Notes: a model not told the origin generated them from the letters alone. Numbered from the stretch's first letter, positions 25,207 to 34,397 are shown. The stretch is 62,246 nt of DNA from Bifidobacterium breve (GCA_945865605.1 CAMBEL010000007.1:1-62246), one strand, 5' to 3'. Numbers and translations are program-made.

Positions 25207-25980
25207 ATGACGGCTCCAACCCGGGAATGGGTCACTTTCGATGACCCACACCGCAAGAAGCACATATGGCATGTAGACGTAACCTTCCTGACGTCGCCGT
25301 GGACCTGCATCTTCGGACGCGGTTGCCAAGGCATCCACGAAACGCCAACCCCCGAGCTCGTGCAGGGTTGTTGTTCCTTTGGTGCACACGCTTCGAGTGC
25401 GAAAGATCGCAAACTCGTTGCCAAGGTCGCGCAGAAACTCTCGAAATCAGACTGGCAGTTCCGCAAACGCGGAATGAAGAAGGGCGTTTGGATCAAGGTA
25501 GACAAAGATGATTGGCGTACGAGAATGGCCGATGACGCTTGCATCTTTTTGAATCGCCCAGGCTTCGAGGGTGGAGCAGGTTGCGCGTTGCACGTGTACG
25601 CCGAACGTGTCGGTATTCACCACAGCGATGTCAAGCCTGAAGTGTGTTGGCAACTGCCACTGCGCAACATTGAGGAGCACGACGAGGACGCTGCAGACGG
25701 CAAGGTTCACCATCGACTGACGGAATTTGCCAGACACGGTTGGGGCGAGGGTGGCGATGAGTTCGCATGGTGGTGCACCGAAGCACGCGAAGCGTTTGTC
25801 GGCGCTAATCCTGTCTACCGGAGCCAAGAGCCTGAACTACGCAAGATGGTCGGCGACACGCTCTACGAACAAATTGCCGAATATTTAGACGGCCGGATGT
25901 CTGTTGGTCCCCCACCCGTTGTGCATCCATCGGCAGTTCCAGTGCAGCTTCTAGCGGCGCGGCCTCGCAAGACCGTTTAG
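25207..25980 (+). CDS. Cysteine-cluster protein (DUF3109/YkgJ-like), unknown function
   Basis: A 257-residue soluble protein with conserved-looking cysteines C34, C40, C55 and C56 (CIFGRGC ... GCCSFGAH), then CIFLNRPGFEGGAGCALH and PEVCWQLP. The CxnC...CC pattern resembles YkgJ/UPF0153 and DUF3109 proteins thought to bind Zn or Fe-S. Histidines cluster near IHHSD. A GGAGGA Shine-Dalgarno at 25197-25202 supports the ATG at 25207. Its last base is shared with the GTG of the next gene, so they are coupled. Function is unknown. Confidence 0.72.
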   Translation: MTAPTREWVTFDDPHRKKHIWHVDVTFLTSPWTCIFGRGCQGIHETPTPELVQGCCSFGAHASSAKDRKLVAKVAQKLSKSDWQFRKRGMKKGVWIKVDKDDWRTRMADDACIFLNRPGFEGGAGCALHVYAERVGIHHSDVKPEVCWQLPLRNIEEHDEDAADGKVHHRLTEFARHGWGEGGDEFAWWCTEAREAFVGANPVYRSQEPELRKMVGDTLYEQIAEYLDGRMSVGPPPVVHPSAVPVQLLAARPRKTV

Positions 25981-26738
25981 TGGTTTCGGACGGCATCGAC
26001 GTTCTTGTCGATGATCTCGCTGCAGAACAGCAATCAATTGTTGACGCAGTCACGTCGATCACAGAAGACGAGTGGCTGTCCCCTACGGAATCATGGGGAT
26101 GGGATGTACGCGACACGATCTCCCATCTTGCCGATACAGACGACATCGCTGTGGCTACTTGCGTTGGAGGGCTACGGTCTCTGGGCTCGCTCATTGAGGG
26201 CTGCGGATCACCGGAAGATCTGACGCTCTTAGGGGTGATGATCGGACGAAAGATGCCGGGTCGAGATGTTCTGCAATGGTGGGAAAGAGCCAGGACTCGC
26301 GAACAAGATGCCCTGCGCGATTTAGACCCGAACACGCGCGTTCCGTGGGGTCTTGGGATGAGGCCTCCTTCCTTTGTCACTGCTCGCATGATGGAGACCT
26401 GGGCGCACGGCCTAGATGTTCGATCTGCACTCGGGATTCCCGACGTAGACACTGACCGGCTAGCGCATGTCGCATGGCTCGCAGTGCGCGCGCTTCCGTA
26501 CGCTTATATGGTCGCGGGCGTAGATACGCCAACTACGCCATTGCGCATTGAGCTGACGCTTCCATCCGGGAAGAAATGGGTGCATGGCCCTTCTGATGCA
26601 CCCGATTACATCCGCGGACCCGCTGGACAATTTTGTCGGGTGTTTGTCCAACGCATGAGGGCATCAGATGCCTCTGAACTTAAGGCAGAAGGCATCGGCG
26701 CATCGTTGGCCCTCAGCGTGGCGCGCGCTTACCTCTAG
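25980..26738 (+). CDS. DinB/maleylpyruvate-isomerase-type metal-binding protein (TIGR03084-like)
   Basis: A 252-residue four-helix-bundle protein of the DinB/mycothiol-dependent maleylpyruvate isomerase superfamily. The N-terminal histidine in WDVRDTISHLADTD and the E/H pair in MMETWAHGLDVR supply a metal triad. This matches the actinobacterial TIGR03084 layout with a C-terminal SCP2-like part. The start is GTG 25980, sharing one base with the upstream stop (TAGTG). Such proteins are often thiol-linked isomerases or transferases; the substrate is unknown. Its TAG and the convergent SDR's TAG share the palindrome CTAG. Confidence 0.75.
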   Translation: MVSDGIDVLVDDLAAEQQSIVDAVTSITEDEWLSPTESWGWDVRDTISHLADTDDIAVATCVGGLRSLGSLIEGCGSPEDLTLLGVMIGRKMPGRDVLQWWERARTREQDALRDLDPNTRVPWGLGMRPPSFVTARMMETWAHGLDVRSALGIPDVDTDRLAHVAWLAVRALPYAYMVAGVDTPTTPLRIELTLPSGKKWVHGPSDAPDYIRGPAGQFCRVFVQRMRASDASELKAEGIGASLALSVARAYL

Positions 26739-27490
26739 CCGCCAAGCGAGGCGTGCAACAACGCTCCGCCATCCACGACCGTGGTTGTTCCCGTAATCCA
26801 AGATGCGGCATCGGAACACAAAAATAATGCGGCCTGGGCAATATCGCTTGGCTCACCAAGTCGTTTCATCGGCAGAGAGCGTGCGATCGCAGCTTCATTC
26901 TCTTCCCACAAGGCGCGGGCCATGTCGGTCTTAACTAACCCTGGAGCGATCGCGTTAACCCGCACTCCTGGAGCTAACTCGGCCGCAAGTGTGCGCGTTA
27001 GATGCAACAAAGCCGCCTTCGTGGCGTTGTAGACCCCAATTGATGTCTCAACCGAGAGACCACCTATCGATGAGATGTTGAGAATCACTCCGCCATGCTC
27101 TTGCATCCAATGCGCCCAAGCACGTTGAGACCAAACGACCGGACCGCGGAGGTTGACCGCAACCGTCTTGTCGAAGCGCGGTACATCGATGTCGATCGTT
27201 TTCCCCATGTATGGGTTGGTAGCGGCGTTGTTCACGAGGATGTCGAGCGAACCAAAGCGCTCCACCGTGGCGAGTACAGCAGTATCAGCGTGTTCCGGAT
27301 CACCGGCATTCGCCACAGTCCATGCGGTGTTGCCATCGATTGCTTCTGATGCAGCGGCGAGGTCCTCGGCCTTGCGCGATGACAGCATGACTGAGGCGCC
27401 AGCAGCACAGAAACTTTCGGCGATTGCTCTACCGATTCCCCTCGAGGAACCGGTGATTAGGGCTACCTTGCCATCGAGGCCAACTTGCAT
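26735..27490 (-). CDS. Short-chain dehydrogenase/reductase
   Basis: A 251-residue classical SDR. It shows the NAD(P)-binding TGSSRGIGRAIAES, the NNAATNPY motif, and the catalytic Ser (NISSIGG) and Tyr-x3-Lys (YNATKAA). The C-terminal LCSDAASWITGTTTVVDGG is typical. It probably oxidises or reduces a secondary alcohol/ketone or 3-oxoacyl thioester. It is followed at its 3' end by an overlapping convergent gene and preceded by the GroES-like gene 9 bp upstream on the same strand. Confidence 0.87.
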   Translation of the reverse strand: MQVGLDGKVALITGSSRGIGRAIAESFCAAGASVMLSSRKAEDLAAASEAIDGNTAWTVANAGDPEHADTAVLATVERFGSLDILVNNAATNPYMGKTIDIDVPRFDKTVAVNLRGPVVWSQRAWAHWMQEHGGVILNISSIGGLSVETSIGVYNATKAALLHLTRTLAAELAPGVRVNAIAPGLVKTDMARALWEENEAAIARSLPMKRLGEPSDIAQAALFLCSDAASWITGTTTVVDGGALLHASLGG

Positions 27491-27499
27491 GTCGCGCGA

Positions 27500-27850
27500 T
27501 TACAGGTAGAGGCCGGTGCGGCCAGAATCACGCTGTGAGGCGACAGCGTGTACATCACGTTCGCGGAGTATCAGGTAGTCGTTCGCTCGGATTTCAACTT
27601 CGTAGCCGGTATCTGGAGCGAATAGGACCTGGTCGCCTTCTTCGACGTTGCGCACCGTTGGACCAACTTGAATCACTTCAGCCCAGGCAAGGCGTCGATC
27701 AACGTTGGCCGTCGCAGGAATCAAGATTCCCGATCGAGATTTGCGTTCGCCGGCTTCCTTTGACGGGGCCACCAAAAGGCGGTCTGCCGTCATTCGAATC
27801 GATGGCTTGGAACTGTCGTCGGCGGCGCGCAAAGGTGTCGGATCGGGCAT
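27500..27850 (-). CDS. GroES-like co-chaperonin, orphan and divergent
   Basis: A 116-residue protein with the Cpn10 fold: MTADRLLVAPSKEAGERKSRSGILIP, WAEVIQVGP, VEEGDQVLFAPDTGYEVEI, and YLILRERDVHAV. The mobile-loop region (KSRSGILIPATAN) is recognisable. ATG 27850 is preferred over a longer form whose extra residues are not Cpn10-like. No groEL is adjacent and no CIRCE operator is seen. It could be a second, specialised GroES or a GroES-fold protein with another job. Confidence 0.75.
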   Translation of the reverse strand: MPDPTPLRAADDSSKPSIRMTADRLLVAPSKEAGERKSRSGILIPATANVDRRLAWAEVIQVGPTVRNVEEGDQVLFAPDTGYEVEIRANDYLILRERDVHAVASQRDSGRTGLYL

Positions 27851-27943
27851 CTCCACAGGGTACTGCCGGGAGCCACAGCGGCCGAATAGAGCGCTCCTGG
27901 TGGAACGCACGATCGTGTTGTCCATTCACGGGTCGAAGGCCGC

Positions 27944-28921
27944 GTGACATGTCCTGGTAACGTCCGAAGCGTGGTTGCCCTCCCTGACGACCTCGCACCA
28001 GTCGTGCCGTCTGACTCGCCAAACAAGGCCGAATCCCCCGTCGTCGTACGGAGGCGTTCTCGTTTCGCTGTGTATTTGGCTCTTACTAAACCGCGAGTCA
28101 TCGAACTACTCCTTGTAACGACAGTTCCAGCGATGATTCTCGCTGACAAAGGTCTTCCCCCGCTCGCCCTTATTGCCGCTGTGCTGTTCGGAGGCACGAT
28201 GGCCGCAGGCGGAGCAAACACAATCAATTGCTGGATCGAACGGGATCGCGACCAATTCATGCGTCGAACCCATAATCGACCGCTACCCCAAGGTGACGTT
28301 TCGCCTGTCGCAGCATTGATCTTCGGTCTCGCACTCGAATTGATCGCCTTCATTTGGTTGTGGGCAACCGTAAATCTTCTTTCAGCGATGCTCGCTGTTG
28401 GCGCCATGCTCTTTTATGTTTTCGTCTACACGATCTGGCTAAAGCCCCGGACGGTTCAGAACATTGTGATCGGCGGAGCGGCAGGTGCGGTTCCAGTCTT
28501 GGTCGGTTGGAGTTCGGTCACCGGATCTTTAGCCCTTCCAGCTTGGATCATGTTTGCGATCGTTTTCTTGTGGACGCCACCACATTTCTGGGCCATCGCT
28601 ATCCGTTACCGCGACGACTACGCAGCAGCCGGCTTCCCGATGCTGCCCGTCGTCAAAGGGGTACCGGCGGCTACCAGACAGATCGTTGCTTACTCGGTAA
28701 TCGTGACTGCAACATCGCTTCTGTTGGGACCAACGACAAACCTGTCTTGGGGATACACCGCGGCAGCGTTAGTGCTTGGAATCGCGTTCATCGTCGAAGC
28801 AATACGTTTGAATCGTGATCCGTCAGAGCAGCGAGCCATCAATCTGTTCAAGTTTTCTAATATCTATCTGGCGTTGTTGTTCGCTGCGATTGCAATTGAC
28901 AGCATTGTTCAGTCTTTCTGA
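27944..28921 (+). CDS. ctaB: Protohaem IX farnesyltransferase (haem O synthase)
   Basis: A 325-residue UbiA-family prenyltransferase with about nine membrane helices. The prenyl-diphosphate motif NTINCWIERDRDQFMRRTHNRPL lies near residues 91-113. The start may be GTG 27944 or GTG 27971; both precede the conserved YLALTKPRVIELLLVTTVPAM. It makes haem O, the substrate of CtaA (encoded at 38839-39780), for cytochrome aa3 oxidase. A TlpA-like thioredoxin lipoprotein follows, overlapping its end. Confidence 0.93.
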   Translation: MTCPGNVRSVVALPDDLAPVVPSDSPNKAESPVVVRRRSRFAVYLALTKPRVIELLLVTTVPAMILADKGLPPLALIAAVLFGGTMAAGGANTINCWIERDRDQFMRRTHNRPLPQGDVSPVAALIFGLALELIAFIWLWATVNLLSAMLAVGAMLFYVFVYTIWLKPRTVQNIVIGGAAGAVPVLVGWSSVTGSLALPAWIMFAIVFLWTPPHFWAIAIRYRDDYAAAGFPMLPVVKGVPAATRQIVAYSVIVTATSLLLGPTTNLSWGYTAAALVLGIAFIVEAIRLNRDPSEQRAINLFKFSNIYLALLFAAIAIDSIVQSF

Positions 28922-29489
28922 TCGGATACGGCCAGCCTGCCGCATTCTGCGTGGGACCTTTTGGCTAATCATCGGTGCCCTTGCTGTGCTGCCGACCACC
29001 GCATGCTCTGGATCCAACGATTCAAGCGAACGCGCCGGTAGCGGGCGTTCTATTAGTGGACCCTCCTCGCTAGTAGGCGAAAAGGCACCATCCATCGACC
29101 TGCCCGCATTGACCGGAGCGTCGCGCATCAGAAGCTTAGAGCTGCTCGGCAAACCAGTAATCGTGAATTTCTGGGCATCTTGGTGTGTGCCATGTAGGGA
29201 AGAATTCCAGCAATTTAAAAACGCTTTGGATCAATTCGAACAAGATAGTTTGAAGATTGTCGGGATCACGTACAAGGACATCCCGAAAGATGCGCGCGAT
29301 TTCGCGAAGCGACAAGATGCGACGTGGCTGCTGGCCGACGGTGGAGTCGATAATGCCGTGGCGAAGGAATACCGCGTGAGGGGTCTCCCGCAAACATTCT
29401 TCATTGACGGACGCGGAAACATTACAAGTCGTTACTTTGGAAGACTGTCTGACGCGGAACTGATGACTCAGATCCGACGCATTCTCTAG
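28905..29489 (+). CDS. TlpA/ResA-like thioredoxin-fold lipoprotein
   Basis: About 194 residues if started at the TTG at 28905. The signal sequence (LRGTFWLIIGALAVL) ends in a lipobox LPTTAC. The mature part has a thioredoxin fold with the redox motif WCVPC (in NFWASWCVPCREEF) and the cis-proline region GLPQTFFIDGRG. It should reduce periplasmic disulfides during cytochrome or oxidase copper-site maturation, in line with the ctaB gene it overlaps. No ATG or GTG gives a sensible signal peptide, so the start is uncertain. Confidence 0.8.
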   Translation: MFSLSDRIRPACRILRGTFWLIIGALAVLPTTACSGSNDSSERAGSGRSISGPSSLVGEKAPSIDLPALTGASRIRSLELLGKPVIVNFWASWCVPCREEFQQFKNALDQFEQDSLKIVGITYKDIPKDARDFAKRQDATWLLADGGVDNAVAKEYRVRGLPQTFFIDGRGNITSRYFGRLSDAELMTQIRRIL

Positions 29490-29490
29490 T

Positions 29491-30222
29491 TCATTCTTCC
29501 CATCGGAATTTCTTCGCTGCGAGCAAGGGTGCGCCAACGGCCCACACGAGTAACACAACGAGTTCACGAGTCGGAATACTTCCAGCAGGTTCAAGTACCC
29601 CGCGTACGCATTCCGAAAGTGCGGCTGCAGGCAACAAACGCGCAATCGATTCGAGTGCAGTTGGCAGGCGTTCGAGTGGGTATGCCATACCACCTAGAAA
29701 CAAAAAAACAAGGAACAATCCGTTCGCCGCTGCCAAGTTCGCTTCGGCTCTGAGTGTCCCCGCCATCAACATGCCGATTCCAGCAAATGCAATCGTGCCG
29801 ATAAATAGGAGCCCTATAGCGGCCACCAAACCTATGGTCGGTTTCCATCCGAGAGTGATAGACGCAACAACAATCAGCAGAAACTGAAATATCTCCAGGG
29901 CAAGGATGTTCAACGTTTTGGCTGTGAGTAAACCCGATCTACCCAGCGGCGTGCTTCCGAGTCGTTTTAAGACTCCGTACCTACGTTCAAATCCCGTAGC
30001 GATACCGAGGCTGACCATCGCGCTGGACATGACAGCGAGCGAAAGGACCCCTGGAACGAGGAAATTTAGCGCCGAACCTCGCGTTAATTGCACCGCATCG
30101 ACCTTGCTGAAGAAAATCAGAATACCGATAGGAACAACAAGCGTGACTAGAAGACTTTCGCCTCGGCGAAGTGTCATCGACAGTTCGAGGCGCGTTTGGG
30201 CGACGACCGCGCGCGCATTCAT
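29491..30222 (-). CDS. ABC-2 type exporter permease
   Basis: A 243-residue membrane protein with six hydrophobic segments and the ABC-2 C-terminal region (FLFLGGMAYPLERLPTALESIARLLPAAALSECVRGVL). Partner of the ATPase gene with which it overlaps by 4 bases. This permease/ATPase pair lies between ctaB and ctaA clusters in several actinobacteria, but the cargo is not known. It ends 1 bp from the convergent TlpA-like gene. Confidence 0.86.
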   Translation of the reverse strand: MNARAVVAQTRLELSMTLRRGESLLVTLVVPIGILIFFSKVDAVQLTRGSALNFLVPGVLSLAVMSSAMVSLGIATGFERRYGVLKRLGSTPLGRSGLLTAKTLNILALEIFQFLLIVVASITLGWKPTIGLVAAIGLLFIGTIAFAGIGMLMAGTLRAEANLAAANGLFLVFLFLGGMAYPLERLPTALESIARLLPAAALSECVRGVLEPAGSIPTRELVVLLVWAVGAPLLAAKKFRWEE

Positions 30223-31154
30223 GCGCGGCTCTCTTCAGTTAGGCGCAGGAATACTTCTTCGAGAGTGGCGCGAACGGTGCGAAGTTCTGCCAACGTGATT
30301 TCTTCGTCCCGTAACCACGCCGTGAGGTCAGCGAGCAGATTGGGCGTTGCCGGCCCCGGCAACGCGTAGTGGCCCGGCCGTTCTTCCCATACGGCGTCTG
30401 GTGGGAGTCCGAGTGCAGACGACAGAGCGGCCAAATCGACAGGAGCTGCAGTGATGAAACGGATTGTTCCGTCGCCGCCAGCGCTGGTCACATCGGTCGG
30501 AGTGCCTTCTGCCACGATCTTGCCATGGTCGATAATTCCTACGCGATCGCAAAGGTGTTCGGCTTCATCCATCTGATGTGTTGTCAATAAAACTGCGACA
30601 CCAGAGTCCGCGAGGTCGCGCACGAGTTGCCATGTGATCGCCCGAGCGCGGGGATCCATTCCGCCCGTAGGTTCATCCAAAAACAAAACCTGAGGTCTCC
30701 CTACGAGAGCAACTGCGAGCGAGAGTCGTTGAGCCTGTCCGCCCGACAACCTTCGCACCATCGTCGTCGACGAATCACTCAAACCAACGAGGTCTAGGAG
30801 TTCAAGTGGATCACGGGGATTGTCATAGAACGCTGCGAATAACTTGAGTATCTCTAACGGTTTCGCACCCGGGTACAAACCACCATCTTGAAGCATTACA
30901 CCGACTTGAGAACGAAGCCATGCGTTATTGCCGCTTGGATCTTCGCCGAGAACAGCGACACTGCCGGCGTCCGCCCGTCTGTACCCTTCGAGTATCTCGA
31001 CCGTCGTCGTTTTTCCGGCTCCGTTAGGTCCAAGAAGACCAAATACTTCCCCTTTATGGACCGAGAGCGAGAGCCCATCGACAGCCGTGCGGCCGTTGTA
31101 GTGCTTTTTAAGGTCGACTACCTCAATAGCGAGATCTCCGGGAGAATTTGACAT
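30219..31154 (-). CDS. ABC transporter ATP-binding protein
   Basis: A 311-residue ATPase with Walker A GPNGAGKTTTVE, signature LSGGQAQRLS, Walker B VLFLDEPTGGMD and the H-loop TTHQMDEAEHL. The extra C-terminal domain (residues about 225-305) is that of drug/lipid exporter ATPases (DUF4162 type). It overlaps the permease gene by ATGA. The pair forms a homodimeric or heteromeric ABC-2 exporter of unknown cargo. Confidence 0.9.
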   Translation of the reverse strand: MSNSPGDLAIEVVDLKKHYNGRTAVDGLSLSVHKGEVFGLLGPNGAGKTTTVEILEGYRRADAGSVAVLGEDPSGNNAWLRSQVGVMLQDGGLYPGAKPLEILKLFAAFYDNPRDPLELLDLVGLSDSSTTMVRRLSGGQAQRLSLAVALVGRPQVLFLDEPTGGMDPRARAITWQLVRDLADSGVAVLLTTHQMDEAEHLCDRVGIIDHGKIVAEGTPTDVTSAGGDGTIRFITAAPVDLAALSSALGLPPDAVWEERPGHYALPGPATPNLLADLTAWLRDEEITLAELRTVRATLEEVFLRLTEESRA

Positions 31155-31207
31155 CGCGGCGAGCCTACCGGCAGTGCCCTTGAGTGAGACGCGTCGGGTG
31201 GCGACCT

Positions 31208-32275
31208 TTAGCGATCACGCCACGCGACGAAGTTGGTTAATTCGGTGAGAGCGTGTTGGGAGCGTTGCTCCAACGGCGCACGATCGAGGGCATCGAGACT
31301 CTCAGCCACCAAGCGTTCGATTTCCGCTTCCATAGCGTCTACCGATCCTGATCGAATGAACAATTCACGTAGGTCGCTTATCGCTACATCATCCAAGTCG
31401 GTATTACCGATGCGTTCCAACAAGGCGAGGTCACTTCCCGTGCTACGGGCCGCAGCTTCTGTGATTAACGGCGTGAGTTTCCCCTCGCGAAGATCGTCGC
31501 CCACCGGCTTGCCAGTGACCGCTGAATCGCCGAATACTCCAAGCAGGTCGTCGCGGATCTGGAATGCCTCACCAAGCGGAAGTCCAAAGGCCGAGAGTGG
31601 TTCCGCCAATTCATCCAACTTCCCTGCAAGTGCGGCGCCAAGATGAAGAGGTCGTTCAACCGTGTACTTGCCAGATTTGTAGATCTCGATTGTGCGGGCC
31701 GCAGGGGTTGAGCGGTCCGATCCTGCCGTTCCCAACATATCTAGGTATTGCCCTACACAGAGTTCTATACGGAGTTCATCGAATATCGCTCTAGCCGGTG
31801 GAGGGACATCGGCCATCAACTGATCCGCATATACAAACGCGAAGTCACCGATGATTATCGCCGCCCCTTCGCCAAACCTGCGTCCCTCGCCGTTCCATCC
31901 CGCTTCCGCGTGCATGTTGATCAGGTGACGATGAACGGATGGTTGACCTCGTCGCATGTCTGATCCATCCATAACGTCATCGTGCACCAGAGCAAATGTG
32001 TGAAGGAGTTCCAACGCGGCTCCGGCGTCGACCACCAACTGGTTGCTATGAATGCCGCCGGCTCCGATGTATGCCCAGTGGCAGAAAGCGGGTCGCAGGC
32101 GTTTTCCACCCGCCATGACCAGCCGACGAAGTGCTTCAATCGGTTCAGCGAGCATCGGATTGATTTCTCCCCAACGATCTACCTCCGCATTCAATAACTC
32201 CATAATTCTTGTTTCTGCGGCTAATCCAACTGCGGCCAAACTGGCAGGGACAGTGCGTGGAGTTTCCCTGGTCAT
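31208..32275 (-). CDS. Polyprenyl diphosphate synthase (all-trans type)
   Basis: A 355-residue isoprenyl synthase. The first aspartate-rich motif is in LVHDDVMDGSDMRRG, and the second is FQIRDDLLGVFGD. The substrate-binding GGKRLRPAF is near residue 55. It condenses isopentenyl diphosphate units into a C15-C30 chain; chain length cannot be read with confidence. It probably serves quinone, haem or cell-wall lipid carriers. A later ATG at 32203 would also preserve the fold. It is divergent from the acyl-CoA dehydrogenase. Confidence 0.9.
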   Translation of the reverse strand: MTRETPRTVPASLAAVGLAAETRIMELLNAEVDRWGEINPMLAEPIEALRRLVMAGGKRLRPAFCHWAYIGAGGIHSNQLVVDAGAALELLHTFALVHDDVMDGSDMRRGQPSVHRHLINMHAEAGWNGEGRRFGEGAAIIIGDFAFVYADQLMADVPPPARAIFDELRIELCVGQYLDMLGTAGSDRSTPAARTIEIYKSGKYTVERPLHLGAALAGKLDELAEPLSAFGLPLGEAFQIRDDLLGVFGDSAVTGKPVGDDLREGKLTPLITEAAARSTGSDLALLERIGNTDLDDVAISDLRELFIRSGSVDAMEAEIERLVAESLDALDRAPLEQRSQHALTELTNFVAWRDR

Positions 32276-32340
32276 GGATTGGAGATTACGCGCAATATGA
32301 CTACGATTCCAAAGCCCATCTGGACACTATGGAGAAGATA

Positions 32341-33561
32341 ATGAGCGAAGGCCCACCCCTAGAAAACTTCCTTGCTGAAGCCAAAGGCTTTCTTGACTCC
32401 AATGCCAATGCGCGTGGTGAGTCGCGTTTCGTATGGGGTGAGGGATCGGATCGGGTAGGCGTACTCGAGGAAAAATCTCCAGACCAAGAACGTGCCGAAA
32501 TTGACGAAGCCAAGATTTGGAAAGCCAAGGAGTTCGACGCGGGCTTCGGTTGGATCACGGGACCGACCGAGTATGGGGGTCGCGCGCTTCCGAGCAATTT
32601 TGAGCGCAGCTATCAGGCGTTGGCGGCGAAATATTCCACGCCATCGACAACGCCATTCGGAATCAGTCTCGGGATGGTTGCGCCCACGATTCTTGCCCAT
32701 GGAATTGTTGATGTTCGTGAGCAGTATCTCGAATCGATGTATCGGGGTGATGTGATCGGATGCCAGCTATTTTCCGAACCCATCGCTGGGTCCGATCTCG
32801 CCGGCATTCAGACGCGGGCAATTCGTGATGGCGATGAATGGAGATTGACTGGCCAGAAGGTTTGGACGTCGAACGCGCAGTATTCGGACGTCGGCGAAAT
32901 CATTACCCGCACCTCCCCCGATAAACCGAAGCACAAGGGTTTGACGATGTTTCTCGTTGACATGCGCGCACCTGGTGTGGAAATTCGTCCGCTTAGGCAA
33001 ATGACCGGCGGCGCTTCCTTCAACGAAGTCTTCTTCGAAGATGTCCGCGTTCCTGACTCACATCGTCTTGGCGATGTAGACGAAGGTTGGACGGTTGCCC
33101 TGACGACGCTGATGAACGAGCGTGCGGCAATTGGCGGTGGCGGTGCAGGGGTCGGGACGATGAGCATGACGCGTTTCCTCGAAATGGCGCGCTACTACGG
33201 AGTGGATGGTGATCCGCTTATTCGGCAAGCTCTTGCTGATGTTTATATTCGGATGTCTGTTTCCGGTTACACGAACCAACGCGCGATGGCGAAGATTCGC
33301 TCGGGTCAACTTCCAGGCCCAGAAATGTCAATTGCGAAACTCGCATTGACGCAGAACATGCAGAAGGTCGCTCAATTGGTTTCCGACATACTGGGACCAC
33401 GTCTAGTTGCAGATTCCGGTGACTGGGGCGCTTACGCATTCGGGGAGTTCGTATTAGGCGTACCCGGGATGCGTGTTGCTGGGGGTACAGACGAGGTAAT
33501 GCGCAACATCGTTGGCGAACGCGTTCTGGGATTACCCAAGGAACCGAAACCGCTGTCCTAA
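32341..33561 (+). CDS. Acyl-CoA dehydrogenase
   Basis: A 406-residue FAD-dependent acyl-CoA dehydrogenase. It has the FAD/substrate motifs LFSEPIAGSDLAGIQTRA and GQKVWTSNAQYSD, and the C-terminal VPGMRVAGGTDEVMRNIVGERVLGLPKEP. ATG 32341 is chosen because GGAG at 32331-32334 gives a proper ribosome site; longer forms have no family similarity. It introduces the alpha,beta double bond of an acyl-CoA. Genes after it (unknown protein, amidohydrolase) may belong to the same unit. Confidence 0.9.
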   Translation: MSEGPPLENFLAEAKGFLDSNANARGESRFVWGEGSDRVGVLEEKSPDQERAEIDEAKIWKAKEFDAGFGWITGPTEYGGRALPSNFERSYQALAAKYSTPSTTPFGISLGMVAPTILAHGIVDVREQYLESMYRGDVIGCQLFSEPIAGSDLAGIQTRAIRDGDEWRLTGQKVWTSNAQYSDVGEIITRTSPDKPKHKGLTMFLVDMRAPGVEIRPLRQMTGGASFNEVFFEDVRVPDSHRLGDVDEGWTVALTTLMNERAAIGGGGAGVGTMSMTRFLEMARYYGVDGDPLIRQALADVYIRMSVSGYTNQRAMAKIRSGQLPGPEMSIAKLALTQNMQKVAQLVSDILGPRLVADSGDWGAYAFGEFVLGVPGMRVAGGTDEVMRNIVGERVLGLPKEPKPLS

Positions 33562-33587
33562 CGCCACAGCGGGAGTACGGTCAAGGC

Positions 33588-34397
33588 GTGCTGCCGTTCG
33601 AACGCCTCAGATATCTAGCTCGTTGGACTGATGGCGACGGTGTCGATTTGGTTAACGAAGCCGCTGATTGTTTGGCTGCTTTTGAAGGAGATCCCGCGGG
33701 TCTGGTCGTCGCATGTCGCCGCCTACTGTTTCATCATCCGGCGTCGGCGCCGCTTTGGTGGCTTTGCGCACGCGTTCTTGCTTCTGCTGACCTGGGATTC
33801 GAAGCATGGTGCGCCGCTGAAGAATTCGCTCATGACGGTACGCCTAAACGTCTCGCCACCGCATTTCAGTTCCCATCGAATGCACCGATTGCGGTACTCG
33901 GTTGGCCAGATCTGACGAGCAGGGCATTAACGGAGCGCCCAGATATCGAAGTGCTCGTTGTTCGAGATGGCGATGACGCCGAACTTTCGATGCGCCTGCG
34001 TCATGCCGAAACAAATGTTCGGGTGATTACCGATATTGAACTGCAGGCATCGGATTCGACGCACCTAGTTGTCGAGGCGATCGCATCTGGAGGCGGCAGG
34101 GTTCTACTTCCTGAAGTGGCAAACGAGTTGCTGCCGCTCGTGCAATCCAGTGGAATCAAGATATGGCTAGTGGTTGGGTTGGGGCGCGCTATGCCTCTTC
34201 GACTTTTCGAAGCCATGTTGCGAGCCTGCGGTGATGACGATTCGGAATCAGATCACTCGTTCGGTACGAAATACGCCGTTGTTGAAACGGGATTCGCTGA
34301 ACGTATTTACGGTCCTAATGGACGTGATTCACCCTCGGGATTATTCCGTCGCTTTGATTGCCCTGTGGCACCAGAGCTACTTCGACTCGCTACCTGA
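33588..34397 (+). CDS. Unknown protein with Rossmann/eIF2B-like C-terminal half
   Basis: A 269-residue soluble protein starting at a GTG 26 bp after the acyl-CoA dehydrogenase. I do not recognise a named family. Residues 1-90 are helical, rich in Trp and Ala. Residues about 95-240 alternate beta strands and helices, with THLVVEAIASGGGRVLLPEVANELLPLVQSSGIKIWLVVGLGRAMP resembling the eIF2B-like nucleotide-binding fold. Catalytic residues are not evident. Confidence 0.7.
   Translation: MLPFERLRYLARWTDGDGVDLVNEAADCLAAFEGDPAGLVVACRRLLFHHPASAPLWWLCARVLASADLGFEAWCAAEEFAHDGTPKRLATAFQFPSNAPIAVLGWPDLTSRALTERPDIEVLVVRDGDDAELSMRLRHAETNVRVITDIELQASDSTHLVVEAIASGGGRVLLPEVANELLPLVQSSGIKIWLVVGLGRAMPLRLFEAMLRACGDDDSESDHSFGTKYAVVETGFAERIYGPNGRDSPSGLFRRFDCPVAPELLRLAT

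Noticed and set aside
27908-27917. CACGATCGTG palindrome between groES-like and ctaB as a heat-shock operator
   Set aside because: Too short and unlike CIRCE or HAIR elements; such GATC-centred palindromes are frequent here.
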